A stretch of 64,000 nucleotides of DNA from Thamnaconus septentrionalis (Eukaryota > Chordata > Actinopteri > Tetraodontiformes > Monacanthidae). Under the pieces are notes generated by a model. It was not told the DNA's origin, made no database searches, and saw only the letters and a list, made by a program, of their open reading frames with translations. The translations under genes were made by a program, and so were the position numbers. Location of the stretch: contig CM020518.1 of the NCBI GenBank assembly GCA_009823395.1, forward strand, positions 13,326,501-13,390,500, written 5' to 3'. Below, piece by piece: positions 29,057 through 42,462 of the stretch (position 1 is the stretch's first letter; each line of letters starts with the position of its first letter).

Positions 29057-30675
29057 TCTGTCAGAACTGTGTGTCCAGGCACACCCGCTCTGAAAGGATG
29101 AAAGGATGAAAGAGCGTTTATACAACTGAGACCTTTGACATTCACTTTTATCCTTTTACTCCCTCCTCCTCTCTCTCTCTCTCCCCCTCCCCCTCTGCCC
29201 CTCTCAGGATCTCGACACCTGACATTTTTTTTCCGCCAGCCACACCTTGACGCCTGAGACTTGACCGCAACAACATGAAAACGTCAGAAACACACACACG
29301 CACACACACAAACGCACACACAGACGAGTAAGAAAGGAAACACGGGAGCGAGGCAGCGGGGGGGAGACGACAGTGGGGCTCCTCCCGCTGGCTCGTCTCG
29401 CACCGAGCAACACGCTTGGCCTCGGGTCGAATTCGAAACCACTGTGATCATCGGAGGAGCCTTTCTGAGAAGCCCAGCGAGGCCGACGCCCACCTGAGCC
29501 GGTCTGGCCGGCGGCCCTCGCACATTTTTTTTTTTTTTTTTTTTTTTTTTTGCCTAACAAGAGAGGCAGACTCTCGTAAGAGGAAGAAGAAAAACAAAAA
29601 CATCGAGCTAGCCTTTTGCTCATCTGTGTTTTTTTTCTCTCTCTGTGTATTTTTATTATTAACGCCAGGAAGACGATGTAGGTTTGTTTGACGGAAGCAG
29701 GAAGCTTCTCTGATAAAAGGGCCCGTGCCAAAAAAAAATCCCCTCACCCCCCCAAAACTCAGCAGATTTACTTTTAGTCGCCTTTGTCGGAACATTGCCA
29801 TGAAATCCTTCTCCTCCTCCTCCTTCTCTCGCACCACATCTTGAAGATGAATTGAATTTTTTTTTTTTTTTTTTTTTAATTTTTTGTTGCGTTTAGGATT
29901 TTTCTCTCTTTGTTTTTTTTTTCTGGTGAAAACACACCGCGCCTGTCCGTGAAACCGTTCCTCCGCTCCAGCGTTCAGCGGCCCTCTGGCTGCGCCTGTT
30001 GCGTCGGATGCCTCCGAACTCACTCGGGGGAGGGGCTTCCTGCAGCGCGTCGGCACTTTCCGAACTCTCGCCCGTTTTGTGTGTCTTCTTGGCTGCCGCA
30101 GATCCCGTCGGCTCCCACTGATTTCTCATTCGGATGCCTTTGTTTTGTTTTTGTTTTGCGCACCATTGCCTACCTTTGACCACCGCATGTACTTAATTTC
30201 AAGAGACACTATTCGGGAAGCAATCAAACGTCTCTCTCTCTCTGTCTGCGCCAACACTATGGATAGTCGTTTTTGGTTTGTTTTTTTTTAAAGCCGGCTG
30301 GGTTCAGTACTTTATACACACTTCACATGTACAGAGAGACGGTGACTAGAGAATATTTGTGTCTTGTTTAGCGGATTTATTTTGAAAGAGCAGTTTTTGG
30401 TGGAAGATTTCCACCCGTGTCTGTAAAGTGAAGATGAAGCGACGAGCAGCAGCAGCAGCAGCAGCAGCTAAGCGCGAAGGGCCGGACGTGGGAGGAGCTC
30501 TCGGTCGCAGCCAGCGACAACAATCACAATTTGGTACTTTTCCAGGCGCTGGCTATTCTTCGGGAAAATGTTTTAGTCGCGTCCCTGTCGTCGCTCGCTG
30601 GCGGCTTTTCCTCGAAAAACGGCCGGCCGTGGCCTCGTGCGAAGCAAACCATCCACCAGCAGTCTGAAACCACTG

Positions 30676-30686
<11 letters not shown>

Positions 30687-30727
<41 letters not shown>
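30687..30727. repeat. (CA)n microsatellite in ptpn11 3' UTR
   Basis: About twenty CA units follow a short CT run. It lies in the presumed terminal exon of ptpn11. Confidence 0.9.
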
Positions 30728-30729
<2 letters not shown>

Positions 30730-33329
30730 GCGCACGCATCGTCCATTTCACACCTATAACGTAAATCAGAAAAGATAAAGAGAAAAATCACAATCAACGC
30801 TCTCAGGCTTTTCTATTTTTCGAATCAAAAGACCTCCGGGAGGCCGTGAAGCTTCACATCCAGCCTGCAGACTTTAGACGGGAGTCGGGTCTGGAAAGGA
30901 AAAAAAAACAGTTCCATCAAAAAACAGTTTTCCCACGCTGTCGAACGGTTCATTTAACCGCGAGCAGCTACGTCCAGTGTTTGCTTCGTCGTACAAGTGA
31001 ACACCCACAACACTTATTTACATGAGGCCTGAAGTATTTGTTGTTGTTTTTTTTATATTATTATTATTTGTAATTTCTTTTGCCTTTTTGTCACTCGGCC
31101 TTGAGACATTGCAGCGGCGGCTGACTCAGAATGAGGAGGGAAGCGAGGGGGGCGACTTCTCCTCTTTGCCTTGAAGGACACTTCTCAGCGACCACTGATC
31201 CATGATTGAACTGTCTCCTTCTGAACCAATAAGAATCATGAAATCAGTGGGGGATGTTTGTTTTTTTTTTTCCTTTTCCTTTTCCTCTCCTGCTCCTCGG
31301 CGAGCCTTCTCCATCTTTTGCCTGCCTGCCCTCCTGGAAGAGGAGCTCCATCCTCCCACTGACTCCGCCTCCCCCTTTGCAGTCTAATTGTCCGTGGAGC
31401 GCTCGGCTCGTGCCGTCCGCGTCAGCCGTGGACGCGTCCGTGCTGATGCGGCCGCCTGTTAGCTCTCGAACACTTTTTCCTTTTTTCTTCTTCAGATGAT
31501 TTAAAAAAAAAACAAAAACAAAACAGCTTTCCACTGATCATGTAAAGCAATTTAGATGCATAGACGTGCCTTCTATGCATATGCCTCCGTGTATGTGATT
31601 AGCTATTAAAAAAAAATAAAACAGTGCTCTTTATTTCACTCACCTGTAACGCATTAATGTGAACTGTTTCATCCTCGACGGAAAAAAAGAAAAGATGGAA
31701 AGGAGGAAAAAAAAAACGGTGATCGCAACGCAAACGACCTATATTTTTTAACGTGTATATTGTACATGATGAGTACCTGGTAGAGGAGAATGTACTTACT
31801 AAAACATATCTACTTGCCAATAAGATATACTGTGTGTATATTCCTACAGCTTTCTCCCTGTGACGCAGGGAGAGGGACCTCTCGCGGAGCTCGGGAGGTT
31901 TCCATCGTATGACTTTCAATGCAGTTAACCGTGTTAACTTCCTCAGTAACAATAAATGGCAGGCTCGTGCCACACTAAGTCTCCTTTCTTTGCATGTTTG
32001 TGGTTTTTGTTGAGCATTTTCCCGAGTCTTTGCTAGGAGTTTTTTTTGTCGAATGTGACGGAAGAAAAAGTCAAAAGCGCAGCAGAGGGGCCTTGCAGGA
32101 GCGGTTGAAGAAAACAACAACAGAAGAACAGAATTTAACTAAAAGTCAACTAACGCCTTTGCTCATTAAAATCAATGGAGCGCTGCAGTGCCAGACAGTC
32201 AGCAAAATAAGCTAAAACTGGGAGAAATAAAGGTCCTTGGTTCCCTGACTAATTGTATTTTCTCAGGGGTTGTTTGTCTCAATATAATCGCTTTAAATCT
32301 TATCTTTGGACCTCCTAAGCAGTTTATCTCAACCCTGTTTGTATCAAGGAACACGGACCGCTGACGCAGGGATGGAAACAACCAAATGTTCACTTAAATG
32401 CTTTGAAATTGTCCAGTGAAATCCTCATTTTTGGATCTACATATAAGAGAGATGATCAGATTTCCATTTTATTACTGAAGTCTTTAATAATATGAATTGA
32501 GGAAAAAAAACTAACTTGTTGCTGTCATCTTCTGACAGAACCCGCTTTTTGCAGCCTGGTCTATAAAAAGCAGCAAATTTCACCCCCTGCGTTTCGGTAC
32601 CTTGTTTGCCTCTGTTGTGTTGTGAGTGTTGCCTGTTTTCTCGCGTGCAGCAGGTACCCCAGGGGGGGCGGAGCGTCGGCTGATTGTTCGCACCTGGAGC
32701 TCGTCTTCCAATTAGTCTCAATCAGCTGCACCTGCCTGGCCCCGCTGCCGACTCGCTCTTTGATGCTCTGCGCCTCGTGCCTGCATCCGCCGGAGCGTCG
32801 CTCTTAACACGTTCGCTATGAATTGGAGTCTCTGCTTTTTTCCTTCCAAGGCCAGAAGACGCGTGTGGCCCTCGGTCTCTTGACCTCCCCGCGTGACCTT
32901 TACCTGCGCCGTCACCTCATTTGCCAGCCCTGCCTCTCACCTCACCGCGATAATTACAACCTTCTGCACGAAAGGAAGGAGATGAAATTCCCGCTAACGA
33001 GCTGCAGCTCAAACGGTGCCCTTGTATTTTCTTTTTTTCCTCCGCCCCCCCCCCAAACCCTGAAGCATGTGCGCTTCGTTTGCAAATCAGCTTTCATCAC
33101 GTCGCGCAGCTGTCGCGCGCGCTCTGAAAAGGCTCGTGGCGTCCAGGTTAATACAAAGAGACAGACGGCGCCGCTTCCCTGCTGATACAGATTTTCCAGT
33201 GTCTTACATAATCGGTGATGCGTTTGCATAAACTACATTTATGGAGAAAGGAAAGAAGAAAGTCGTCCTTTCAACGTCTCAGTACCTTGTTGTGCCTTCC
33301 ACCAAGATGGTGTGAACGATACGGAAGAG

Positions 33330-33490
33330 GCCACAAGAAGTGAAAAAAAACATTTTTTTCCCCAAGTTTCCAATTCAAGAATTAAAATTGAAATTTCGAG
33401 ATTAAAAGCAAAATTTTGAGAATAATATTTGAGAATAATTTTGACGTAGAAAAGATGAAATTTCGTGACTAAAATCGAAATTTTGCAATT
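33330..33490. mobile_element. Truncated family E MITE
   Basis: GAGGCCACAAGAAG, a poly-A run, CAAGTTTCC and then GAAATTTCGAGATTAAA-type repeats reproduce the left half of the element at 11780-12219. The right end is missing. Confidence 0.5.
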
Positions 33491-34565
33491 GCGTGAAGTA
33501 ATTCAAAATGTCGAGTTTACACTCCCAGATTTGCATATGTCATCCTTAGCGGGCAGATACCAGGGGTTAGGAATCCAAAGAATTTGCAGTGAAGGTGCCA
33601 CAAGATTCCAACATCAGACCAGCCCACCAGGGTCTGTGTATGGCAGCCCATTCGTTTCAATGGAGTTGTTCACCTGGCGCGTATGCCGCATTACGCGGCT
33701 CATAGAGCATGCAGTAGCAGTGTCACTTCCAATCATGCCTGTGCAACTCATGTGATGCACCAGGACCACGGATGTATTTTCTTCCCTGTGGCCGCTCGAG
33801 GTACTGCAACAAAAAAAATCCCATTGGCCCAAAAGTATTTTTCCCATCAACCGCAATATAAAAACACCTTTAAAACAGCTGACAGGACGACTGTGACCTG
33901 AAACGTGATTCATAGCAAATCTTTCTATTGTAGATTTTTCAGTTATGGTCTTTTAGTCATTTAAAAAAATCTATATAAAGGCCAGAAAAGAGTTTATTCC
34001 CAGTGTGGCGTCATGCTGTCGTGCTGTCACAGCTCGTTCTCATTGGCTGCAACCTGACGTGTCTGTAAGTAAGGGTGCAGTGGCTGACCTCGAGTGGCCA
34101 CTGGTAAAAATTGCTCTGCAACCATATTGCGAGTCTGGTATCCACTTCTTATTATGTGTCCACGCATCAGACTCACGGCCAGGGCCGCTCACTTTACATC
34201 CTGCACGCCGAGCAGCGCTCGTCTGCGTTGCTGCAGCAAAAGCCCCCCTGTCAAATGGCTTCAGGTTAACTCAACTGTGTTTGCTGAATAATAGCATTAC
34301 ATAATCGCTATAGTCTCTTAATTGCACAGCTTCGAGGACCCTATTGGATTTGTATTGTATGGTACATAATAAGTGCAGCTGTTGCGCCCGAGGGAAGTCA
34401 GAGGACCAAAAATAGATGCAAGCATCTCCCCATATGGTGCATGAAAACCAAGACGGAAGACGTGCGGCACTGTGGGCCAAGGCACAGCACCTGCACCAGC
34501 AGTCAAGGGGAAAAATTCACTTTTTCTTTATTGTGTCGCACTGGAGTGAAAGGTCAGGCCTCTAA

Positions 34566-34866
34566 GGCCCTGTCCACACGGGAACGTTGCCGTTTTTTTT
34601 CTTTCCCGGGGTCGAAAAAAGTCGCGTCCACACGCTGACAGATGGAAACGGAACGGTGGGTGAAAACGATGTAATGCGTATGCCACACCGAAACGTGGCG
34701 CTGTGAACAGACGCTGACACAGCCACCGGACCCACGATTTAGAAAGAGGGCATTTCCGCCCCACACTAAACACACAGAAAACAAAAACGGCGAGTAGCGG
34801 GAAAAAACGTAACGGTTAAATACTTTACCGTTTCCACTAAAAAACGTTCCCGTGTGGACGGGCCCA
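34566..34866. mobile_element. MITE with long GC-rich inverted repeats
   Basis: The left end GGCCCTGTCCACACGGGAAC and the right end GTTCCCGTGTGGACGGGCCC are inverted repeats of about 22 bp with one shifted base. The body is 301 bp, has no coding capacity and contains CGTTTTC/GAAAACG words. I see no clean target-site duplication. Confidence 0.75.
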
Positions 34867-35025
34867 AAAACACGTGTGGCTTTCCACTGGAGGTATTGAG
34901 TTCAGCATGTCAGAGGTTTGAGTCTGGGCCCAACAAGAAAACAACGTGTATTTTTTTTTTTTAAATGTATATTTAGTCTACGATGTGGTCAGGAAGCAAA
35001 GTACGTCCTCAATAGCTACACAACC

Positions 35026-35290
35026 GTTACGGTTTTTCACAAAATTAAAGCGATATTTCTAAAATTTCGACAAAGCACAATTGCGATTTGCAGGTGTTCC
35101 ATTGAATGGTGTGAAACGCGCAAGCTGTAATTCTCGTAAAATGTCGCGAGATTTACGAGAATTATGTTTGCTTTTGTTTGTTAACGTTTGTTTGCTGTCA
35201 AGAATGGTTACTATATTTTTTTTCTTTGATTCCATCTCCTCCTCCGTCCAAACACAACGCGTCATTTTCACTTGAAGTGAACGGTCACGT
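35026..35290. mobile_element. Family D palindromic MITE, partial
   Basis: GTTTTTCACAAAAT, GCGATTTGCAGGTGTTCCAT, TGAATGGTGTGAA and ACGAGAATTATGTTTGC appear in the same order as one half of the 38828-39310 element. The outer GCTGCGTTTCCA end is lost. Confidence 0.65.
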
Positions 35291-35767
35291 GACCACGCAC
35301 GTGACTAACGGAAACACAGCTATTGAAACAGAAAGATTGATCCCAGTTCATTGATGAATACAATACAGAGTGGATCACAGTCTTGGTGATCCATATTTAT
35401 GTTGTTCTCATTGACTCCTAATGATTCTGTTCAAGCAGAGGCATCTTCTGAATTTTCTCCACATTCCGGTCTGGGTGCTGTCTGCTGGTTTAATGTCACA
35501 AAATAGACTCATCTGTGGGGATTTTTTTTGTTTTGTAAAGTGCTGCTGCCGCTTCTTCTTAAAGCAAACACATTTTCACATCTTCATTTGTCTTCCTGGA
35601 GTCCAAAACCGAATATAAACATATAAAACAGAATATTTGACCTCCTGTTTGCAGCCTCCAGCTGAAACTGATGCCCCGCCAGACCATCCACGCGTACGGA
35701 AGCCGGCGGCCACGGCTGACACCCAGCCGGGTGTGATTACACCAACGTGGGAGAGGTATGACCGCTC

Positions 35768-35788
35768 TTTGTGACATCACAAAGGGCC
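35768..35788. repeat. Near-palindromic TTTGTGACATCACAAAGGGC motif
   Basis: The same 20-mer occurs exactly at 39541-39560, preceded in both places by GGGAGAGGT...GCTC. Close variants lie at 28881-28900, 29032-29051 and 40781-40799. It is part of dispersed repeat family F. Confidence 0.7.
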
Positions 35789-36199
35789 GCCCTCAAGAAC
35801 TGGAGCGTTTCAGCGAAGTCATTTTGGGGGAGTGCAGCAAGAGGGAGCAGATGAATGAATAAAAGATGAATGTTTTTCATTTCAAGGGGATTTCACCGAG
35901 GGGACACAGGCAGGAGTTGGTGGAGAGCAACTGGCGAAAGTGAGTGTTGTGTAATATTCAACCTTGAAAGATTAAAGGCCGGCCATTCAAACGCGTCTCG
36001 CAGGCGCATCAGCATTCAGTCACACGTCTCGGGCCGAAAGGTAATATTTTGGTGCGCTCAATAAAAGATGAAGTTGGTGGTATGAAACGGCACGATATGA
36101 GAGACGGGGCTCTCTCTGCTGACGTGATGAGATCGGACGGCTTGAGTTAAACTGAGAGGGAAAGAGAGGGTGAGAGAGAGAGCGAGGGAGGAGGAGGAG

Positions 36200-36422
36200 C
36201 GAGGTTTTCCCAGCGTGTGTGTGTGTGTGTGTGTGTAGGGGAGGCTGGCAGTGAGGAGGAGAGTGGCGAGGAGGATGCAGGGGAGCTGCTGAGACGGAGT
36301 CGCTGCCGTCGGACTTCGTGTCACACAGTGAAGCTTCGCTTCCCGACGCCGTGAGAAGAAGGAGAAGAAAAAACAAGGAAGAAGAAGAAGAGGAACAGTA
36401 GCAGATCGTTGGAAAGCAGCAG
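36200..36422 (+). other. rph3a: Candidate 5' UTR exon / promoter of rph3a
   Basis: GA-rich sequence ending GGAAAGCAGCAG is followed by GTAAGA, a strong splice donor at 36423. There is no long reading frame through the junction. Its position upstream of rph3a, on the same strand, suits a noncoding first exon, but no exon link can be shown from sequence. A short GT run (about 36216-36237) precedes it. Confidence 0.3.
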
Positions 36423-38827
36423 GTAAGAAACGTATTTTGCTTTTATCAAAGAAAAAAAATGTGGTTTTACAACCAAAGATGCCCTCTACCTAATGAACTA
36501 TTTTTTTCTTCATTATTTATGTCAAACTGACTCTTAACGTAACAACATAAGGTTAAAGTAATATTGGGCTACAGCAAATGCAACAATAATAATCTCATTA
36601 TGATCATAATGATAATAATGTGACATAGCGCACAAAATAAATCACCATTTAAAAAACAAACGCTAACAAAATTGAAGTTATTCTGCCAGAAACTTGCGTT
36701 CCATTTAAAATTTCACATGATCTTCAAAGGTGAAACTCACTCATACCTCAACAAAGGCCACCCGGTGCTTCACGCTGACTGATACCACTTGATCCCTATT
36801 GAACTTGCCAACTGAGGCTTGTTGTTCTGGCGGAGGAGCTCCGTTTTTGCGTGTCGAGGTCGAGGGAGCTTTTGTGGAGGATCAATCTCGATATGCAGCT
36901 GTTCCAGTGGCAGCTGATCCACAGCACTGCAGCCTTGCGCCGGACTAACGGCTCTTTGCCGCCGAGCTGCAGAGGTCTGAACGAGCTAAATTGTCTCAGT
37001 GGTTTTTCCTCGGCCGCTTAAGAGCGCGTTAGAGTGCACTGTAATCCAGTCAGCTGGAAATAAAGCATGAATCATCCTTGATTGATTTTTTTCTCTCATT
37101 TGTAAGTCGTGCTGTAGAAACATTCCATCAGGAATGAGTGCGAATAATTGAATCGGATTTTATTTGGAATTTTATTATTTCAGGTTTTTGCTCAATCAGA
37201 TTCATGCATGTAAATCACCTTGTGCGGAACTATTGTTTTGCCGCTATTTCTCACTTCTTTGTGATTTTTTTCCCCCGACACGGTAAACAAAAAACGCTGC
37301 CAAGTTTGCCTCAAGCTGGGTTAAAAAAGACGTTTTCCATTCACGCTAAGCGTCGAGCTTTTCTGCAGACTGTAACAAACTTTTTCAGCTCTGCGTTTGT
37401 ATGAATTAAATATAAGCATTTTCAAGCATAATATATGACTCTGTGACTCCAGAGCCAGTCTCAGTATATTTTCCATTTTAATTCAACTGCGTCCCTGTTT
37501 TTCATTTGTGACTGAAAACTACATATCTCTGCCTGCTCAATTTATCAGCATCTCATCTCCTCTTGTCAGGAATATGGCAGCATGACCCCCCTCCCCAAAA
37601 AACGACCTGGCAGGTAAATAAACGGCACAAAAATGCAGTTTAAGCACGATTATTGACGAGCGCGTTGACAGACATTGGCCGGTGGTCAGCGCGCGGAGGG
37701 GAGGGTGGGGGGCGCTCAGGGGGGAGACAGTCAGCGAAAGAGGGCGAAGGAGCAAGAAGCTGACAGGCCAGCATGTGGCGTCAGCAGTGAAGTCAGCTGA
37801 GTAGGAGGGGATTAGGATGGAAGGGTGGGGGGGGGGGGGGGATGAGGGGATGGGGTGGTGGACAGGAAGAAATGGGGTTTGCCCAGTGTGTATCTTTGCC
37901 CAGTGTGTGTGTGTCTGTGTGTGCGATGGTGTGTTGCAGCGGTTTTTATTTGGTCATCAACCTCAACTCCCTTTTGCATTCAGCAGAGCGCCCCCTTTGT
38001 TCCCATGCTCCCTGTAATCCCGGCTGAAGGCCCCTTTCGACCTCCAATCAGCTGTATTGACGGCAGCCTGTGAGGCGGCTGCTGCTGCTGCTGCTGCTGC
38101 TGCTCAGGCTGCTCAGGTGCCGCCGCCTGACGTTTCTAACGAGCTCGAACCAAAAATAATTCAGCTGCAACTCAGCAACAATCCAATTTTCACCTGTATT
38201 TTTTTTTAACTAAATCTGATTTACTTGTTTTATATTAAAAAAACAAAACAACAAGCTTCATTCTCACACCACGAAACACCGACGTTAAAATCACTTAAAC
38301 TTTAATCAGTCCCTATTTCAAGGCTGTAAAATGTTGTTTTTTTTTCTCTTCTGAAAAGCTAAACATCTATTTCCTGCCTGGCAGCGCTGAAAAGGCAGCC
38401 GGTCCATGCATGAAGGGTGGCGGCGGGACGTGGCCCTACATATTAATTTGACATTGACGGATGCGAGGGTTAATATGCGAGAACAACGCTTAGCATCAGG
38501 CGGCGGCGGCGGCAGCGACAGTCACCGCGTCGCCCGGCTTCTTCGGCGTTCCGCTGCGTTCCAGCCATGACCGGGAGGAAAAAAGCGACGCTGCGCCATC
38601 TGTCTAACGGCACACGGAGGCTTGAGAGGAGCAGGGCCGTAAAAAAAAAAGGACTCGGCCAGGATGAGGGCATAACGACCAGCGATAAAGGTTGAGTGAA
38701 GCCACTTTCCGGGAGACAGAGTCCCTGTAGACGACGACAACAACAACAACAACAAATAATAATTGACGCAAATTCAATAAAGTTCAACTCGGCTTTAGTG
38801 CAGAAGAAAATGCACGTCATATTGAGC

Positions 38828-39310
38828 CACTAGCTGCGTTTCCATTACCCCTAGAATTGCGCGAAAGTAAATATCGCAATGGTAATGGAAACGCCTAAAC
38901 TTGGAAAAACTTCTGAAATATCGCTAAAAGGTTTGGACGCTCTCATGAGGTGGTTTTCATATATTGACGTATCGATATAGAGGTATATCGCAAAAGTGTC
39001 ATGGAAACACTTTTTTCGCACCGGATGTGACGTATAGGGTCGTATAATCAGCTCACTTCAAGTGAAAATTATGTTGTGTTTGCACGGAGGAGAAGACGGC
39101 ATATTTTTTACAAGTAATCAAAGAGAAAAATAGAACAACCATTCTTGACAGCAAGCAAACGTAAACAAACAAAAGCAGACGAGATTTTTACGAGAATTAC
39201 GGCTTACGCGCTTCACACCATTCAATGGAAACACCTGCAAATCGCAATTGTAATTTGTTGAAATTTTAGCTTTTGTTTTGCGAAAGACTGAAGTGGAAAC
39301 GCAGCTAGTG
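38828..39310. mobile_element. Family D palindromic MITE, most complete copy
   Basis: The ends CACTAGCTGCGTTTCCA and TGGAAACGCAGCTAGTG are perfect 17-bp inverted repeats. Inside are ATCGCAATGGTAATGGAAACG and GAGATTTTTACGAGAATTACG. The body is 483 bp and noncoding. I could not settle a target-site duplication. Confidence 0.8.
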
Positions 39311-42029
39311 ATGAGTTTAAAGCAGCAGCGTTGTGGAATGTGTAAAGGGTCTTTCGGTGTTACCCGTTTTCAAATCTTTCAAAATCTGCAATCCAAAAAT
39401 ACCCTTCAAATAACAACATATTAGCCCTCTGTTTACGTGCACCCACAAAATATTTGGTTCTTGTTTTCTGCTTGAACTGATGCTTATCTGAGAAAAAAAA
39501 ACAAGGCAGCTATTGTATCATGGGAGAGGTGTTGCTGCTCTTTGTGACATCACAAAGGGCCAATGTGAATGTGTAAAGAGGACCGAGCAAGACGTGAAAA
39601 AAGGTGAGAATCACCGACTGATGGAGAGTTTGTGAGACTGAAGTCAAAGTAAAATTTTAGGGAACACGCTGCCACTGGTAAGGTCAAGGCAAAACTACGG
39701 AAAAACTTTTCTTGAATTATCGGAATGGCAAGAGGCACATAATTGTGAGGTAATTAAAAAAAAACTTTTGCACTCACATTTGAATTAAATCTTCTACCGG
39801 ATATGTTTGAATTATTCATATTTTATTTCAGGATATGAGAATACGATCGGATATCAAAAAGGAGAAACGCTCAATACAATTTCTCTTGCGAATCTCAAAT
39901 GTATACGTAATGCTGTTGACGTCGCTTCCTCTGGTTAAATATTCTTCCATCAGTTTGGCGTTTTTACCGACAGCCGCTCATATTCTCAGGCCTCCCCCAT
40001 TCAATAGGTGTTTTTGAATTTCGTCCTCGCTCTCAGGGTTGGTGGTCGAGTCTGTGCGGCGCGCGCGCATGAAAATAACACGAATTGAAATTCATGAATT
40101 CTCCGGCTCGGCTTAGCCGGCGGAGGGGAGGCTTCCGGAGCTGCTTCATTCATCGGAGCCGTTTCTGCAGACTGGACGGCGGGAGTGAGCAGTAATTGAC
40201 TCTCCTCCTCATCCTCCTCGTCCTCCTCGTGCTCCTCCTCCTCGTGAGCTCTGCAGCTGAGACGCTTCCATTCTCAGGCACAGCAGAGACAGCAGATTCG
40301 CTGCATTCGTGTGTTCAATTAGCTTCATGTCGCCGGCCCTCCAATCGTCTGCGGTAAACGGAGGGTCTTTGAGCCGCTGCTAAGTGTGGATTTCCCCTGA
40401 GTGACCCACATATCACCGTGACGTGCCTCCCGTTGGGAAAATGTCCAAAACACAGGCTGCCGGCGGCGAAACGCAGCCACACGCAACTCTGTATTTCGGG
40501 GACGGACGTCCTCGCGCGCCCTCAGACGGGAGACTGGCCGCTTTGAACTCAGAGCGACTGCTGCTTTGTGTTAGGCAGAAAGAATTTTATGGCATCACGA
40601 TGAAATTATGAGACGCTATCAGAGCTGATGCAGTACGAACTGTGTGATTCTTTTCTAACAATGATTTGTCGGTCTGTTGGTGGCGTTTATCCTTTAGTTC
40701 TTTTGTTTTTGCGCAACTTTTCATAGAGTGTGAGGCTAAAAAATGAAATAGACACACTTCTGGTGATGAACTGCAGCTCTTCATGATGTCACAAAGGGCA
40801 CTGGCACTTCTCCCTTCTCCCAGGTCACCAGCCGGGCGTCCGCCTTTGTGCTGCCTCGTCGCAAGACCTTGACTCAGTCGGTGGTGGAGGTCAGGTGGGA
40901 ACGATGGTCGCTCCCCCTGGTGGCCGTACTGTTAGCTCTGCAATGCGCTAGCATCTTGTTAAACTCCAGCCCGTAGCGCCCTCAGTCAGTCTTTGTATTG
41001 AAGAATCAGTCGGAGTCTTTTCACATGAGACAAAAGCAGGAAGTCAATGCTGCAAATTAGTGGCGTAGGCAGAAATTGAGTTTTTTTTTCTTCCGCAGGC
41101 CAGCACAAAACTGGATGGTGAAACTTTTCTCAGGAAAGAAGGAGTTAAAAAAGTAAAGTAGGGTAAAGTCAAGGAGAGTCTTGGACAGTAAAGGGTCTTG
41201 GTTGTCTTCTTTGGCGACTCTCGGCCTTCTGAAACGCTGTTGTTTTAGCAGTAACAGCAGGCAGAGTGGAAAGTCTTGTCAGATCTGGAACAGCCAACAC
41301 ACCAAGCTCTGACACACTCAAATCTATTGGACAGTGATTGTTTTGGGGGCGGGGCCCAAGGAAAGGTGATTTTTCTTTTTTCTTTTTTCTTCAGACTTCC
41401 TCATTTGTGCAGTTCCCTTTTAATCATAACACAAACTGAAAAACGAATTACAAGACAGCCATTAATCTGTGTTATATTTGAATAATTCCCTCCAACGAAG
41501 TGAACACACATATATGTATTCTGCTCAGACATGAATGGGCAGGACGGGCGATCAGGCCTCGCACCTGCTGCAAACTGTCCTTCAGCTCATCAACAGTGTG
41601 AGCTCGTCCGTTACCTCGGGGATTCGCTGCGGCGCTTCTATCGCAACCAGAGATCAGCGGGTGATTTCCTAGCGCTGCTGCGCGCTCCCTCGGGAGGCGT
41701 GGCGCGACTTTGACTTGACTTGCGTGGCATTTTAATGCTGGAGAAAAACAATAGCGGAACCGAGGGGCTTTTCCCTCGGCGGAAAGCAAACGACTCCCCT
41801 TCACCCTCGGCTGCACCGTGACTCACAAGCGGGGGATGCTCACGTCGCCGCTTGCGACCAACGGGAAGCCGCCGTCTGATTGGTCGCCTTCCAACGGAAG
41901 ATTCATCCTTGTTGCCAATCAATGGATTCCCACGCATTCTCGATGACCTCTTTCCCAGGCGGACGTGTGAAATTAATGTCACATCGTGCAGTTTCCCCGT
42001 CTTGTGCCGAGAGAGCTGTGATGCTAAAT

Positions 42030-42462
42030 CAGGGGCGGGCAAAGTATTTAACTGGTGGGGCCACAGTGGGTTCTAAAATGTGACAAAAGGGCTGGAACAG
42101 GAGCAGATGGGTGGAGAGTTTTGGTGACCCACCTCATCCGGAAAAAAAATATGTGGACGTATACGGAGAAAATGTGCTGTAACGCCAATTGAAAATGAAC
42201 AAAACATTAGATCAAACTGTCTTTGAATCTCCACGTTTTAATTTCCCTGAGGGAGTCACCCCAAGGGGATCAATGAAGTCTGTCTATGTCTATGTCTATG
42301 TCCTTATTTAACTCTTTATTGAAATGACTCGGAAAAATTGATAAAATACAGCAATTTTTTTCACTTGCTTACTATTAATGTAATTTCTTCGCGTTCAGCG
42401 AGCCGGATTAAAAAGCTTAACATGCCGCACGTGGCCCCCGGGCCATAGTTTGCCCATGCCTG
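42030..42462. mobile_element. MITE with GGGCGGGCAAA ends, carrying a nested LINE tail
   Basis: The left end CAGGGGCGGGCAAAG and the right end GTTTGCCCATGCCTG are imperfect inverted repeats. The flanks TGCTAAAT and CGCTGGGT differ only by transitions at four positions, so an old 8-bp duplication is possible but weak. The interior holds a separate insertion at 42241-42303. Confidence 0.6.
42241..42303 (+). mobile_element. 3' tail of a Rex/RTE-type LINE
   Basis: ATTTCCCTGAGGGAGTCACC, then AAGGGGATCAATGAAGT, then a TCTATG repeat has the form of the 3' end of Rex/RTE non-LTR retrotransposons. Only about 60 bp remain, nested in the MITE at 42030-42462. Confidence 0.55.

Larger units (their letters stand above)
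28246..31975 (+). other. ptpn11: ptpn11 3' UTR, interrupted by an intron
   Basis: The stop codon is followed after 29 nt by a CTTCCAG-GTAAGA donor (intron 28275-29207), whose acceptor CTCTCAG ends at 29207. Human PTPN11 likewise has a final noncoding exon. The terminal exon then runs through T-rich and CA-rich sequence. Candidate poly(A) signals are AATAAA at 31614-31619 and 31951-31956. The end point is inferred. Confidence 0.6.
31976..36199. other. Intergenic region ptpn11 - rph3a
   Basis: No supported exon was found. The stretch contains MITE-type repeats (33330, 34566, 35026) and otherwise unrecognised sequence. Open frames here show no domain, no conserved motif and no plausible splice partners. 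Confidence 0.5.

Noticed and set aside
29448..30056. 202-codon minus-strand frame with long lysine runs
   Set aside because: It is the reverse complement of T-rich ptpn11 3' UTR sequence; the lysine runs are poly-T tracts.
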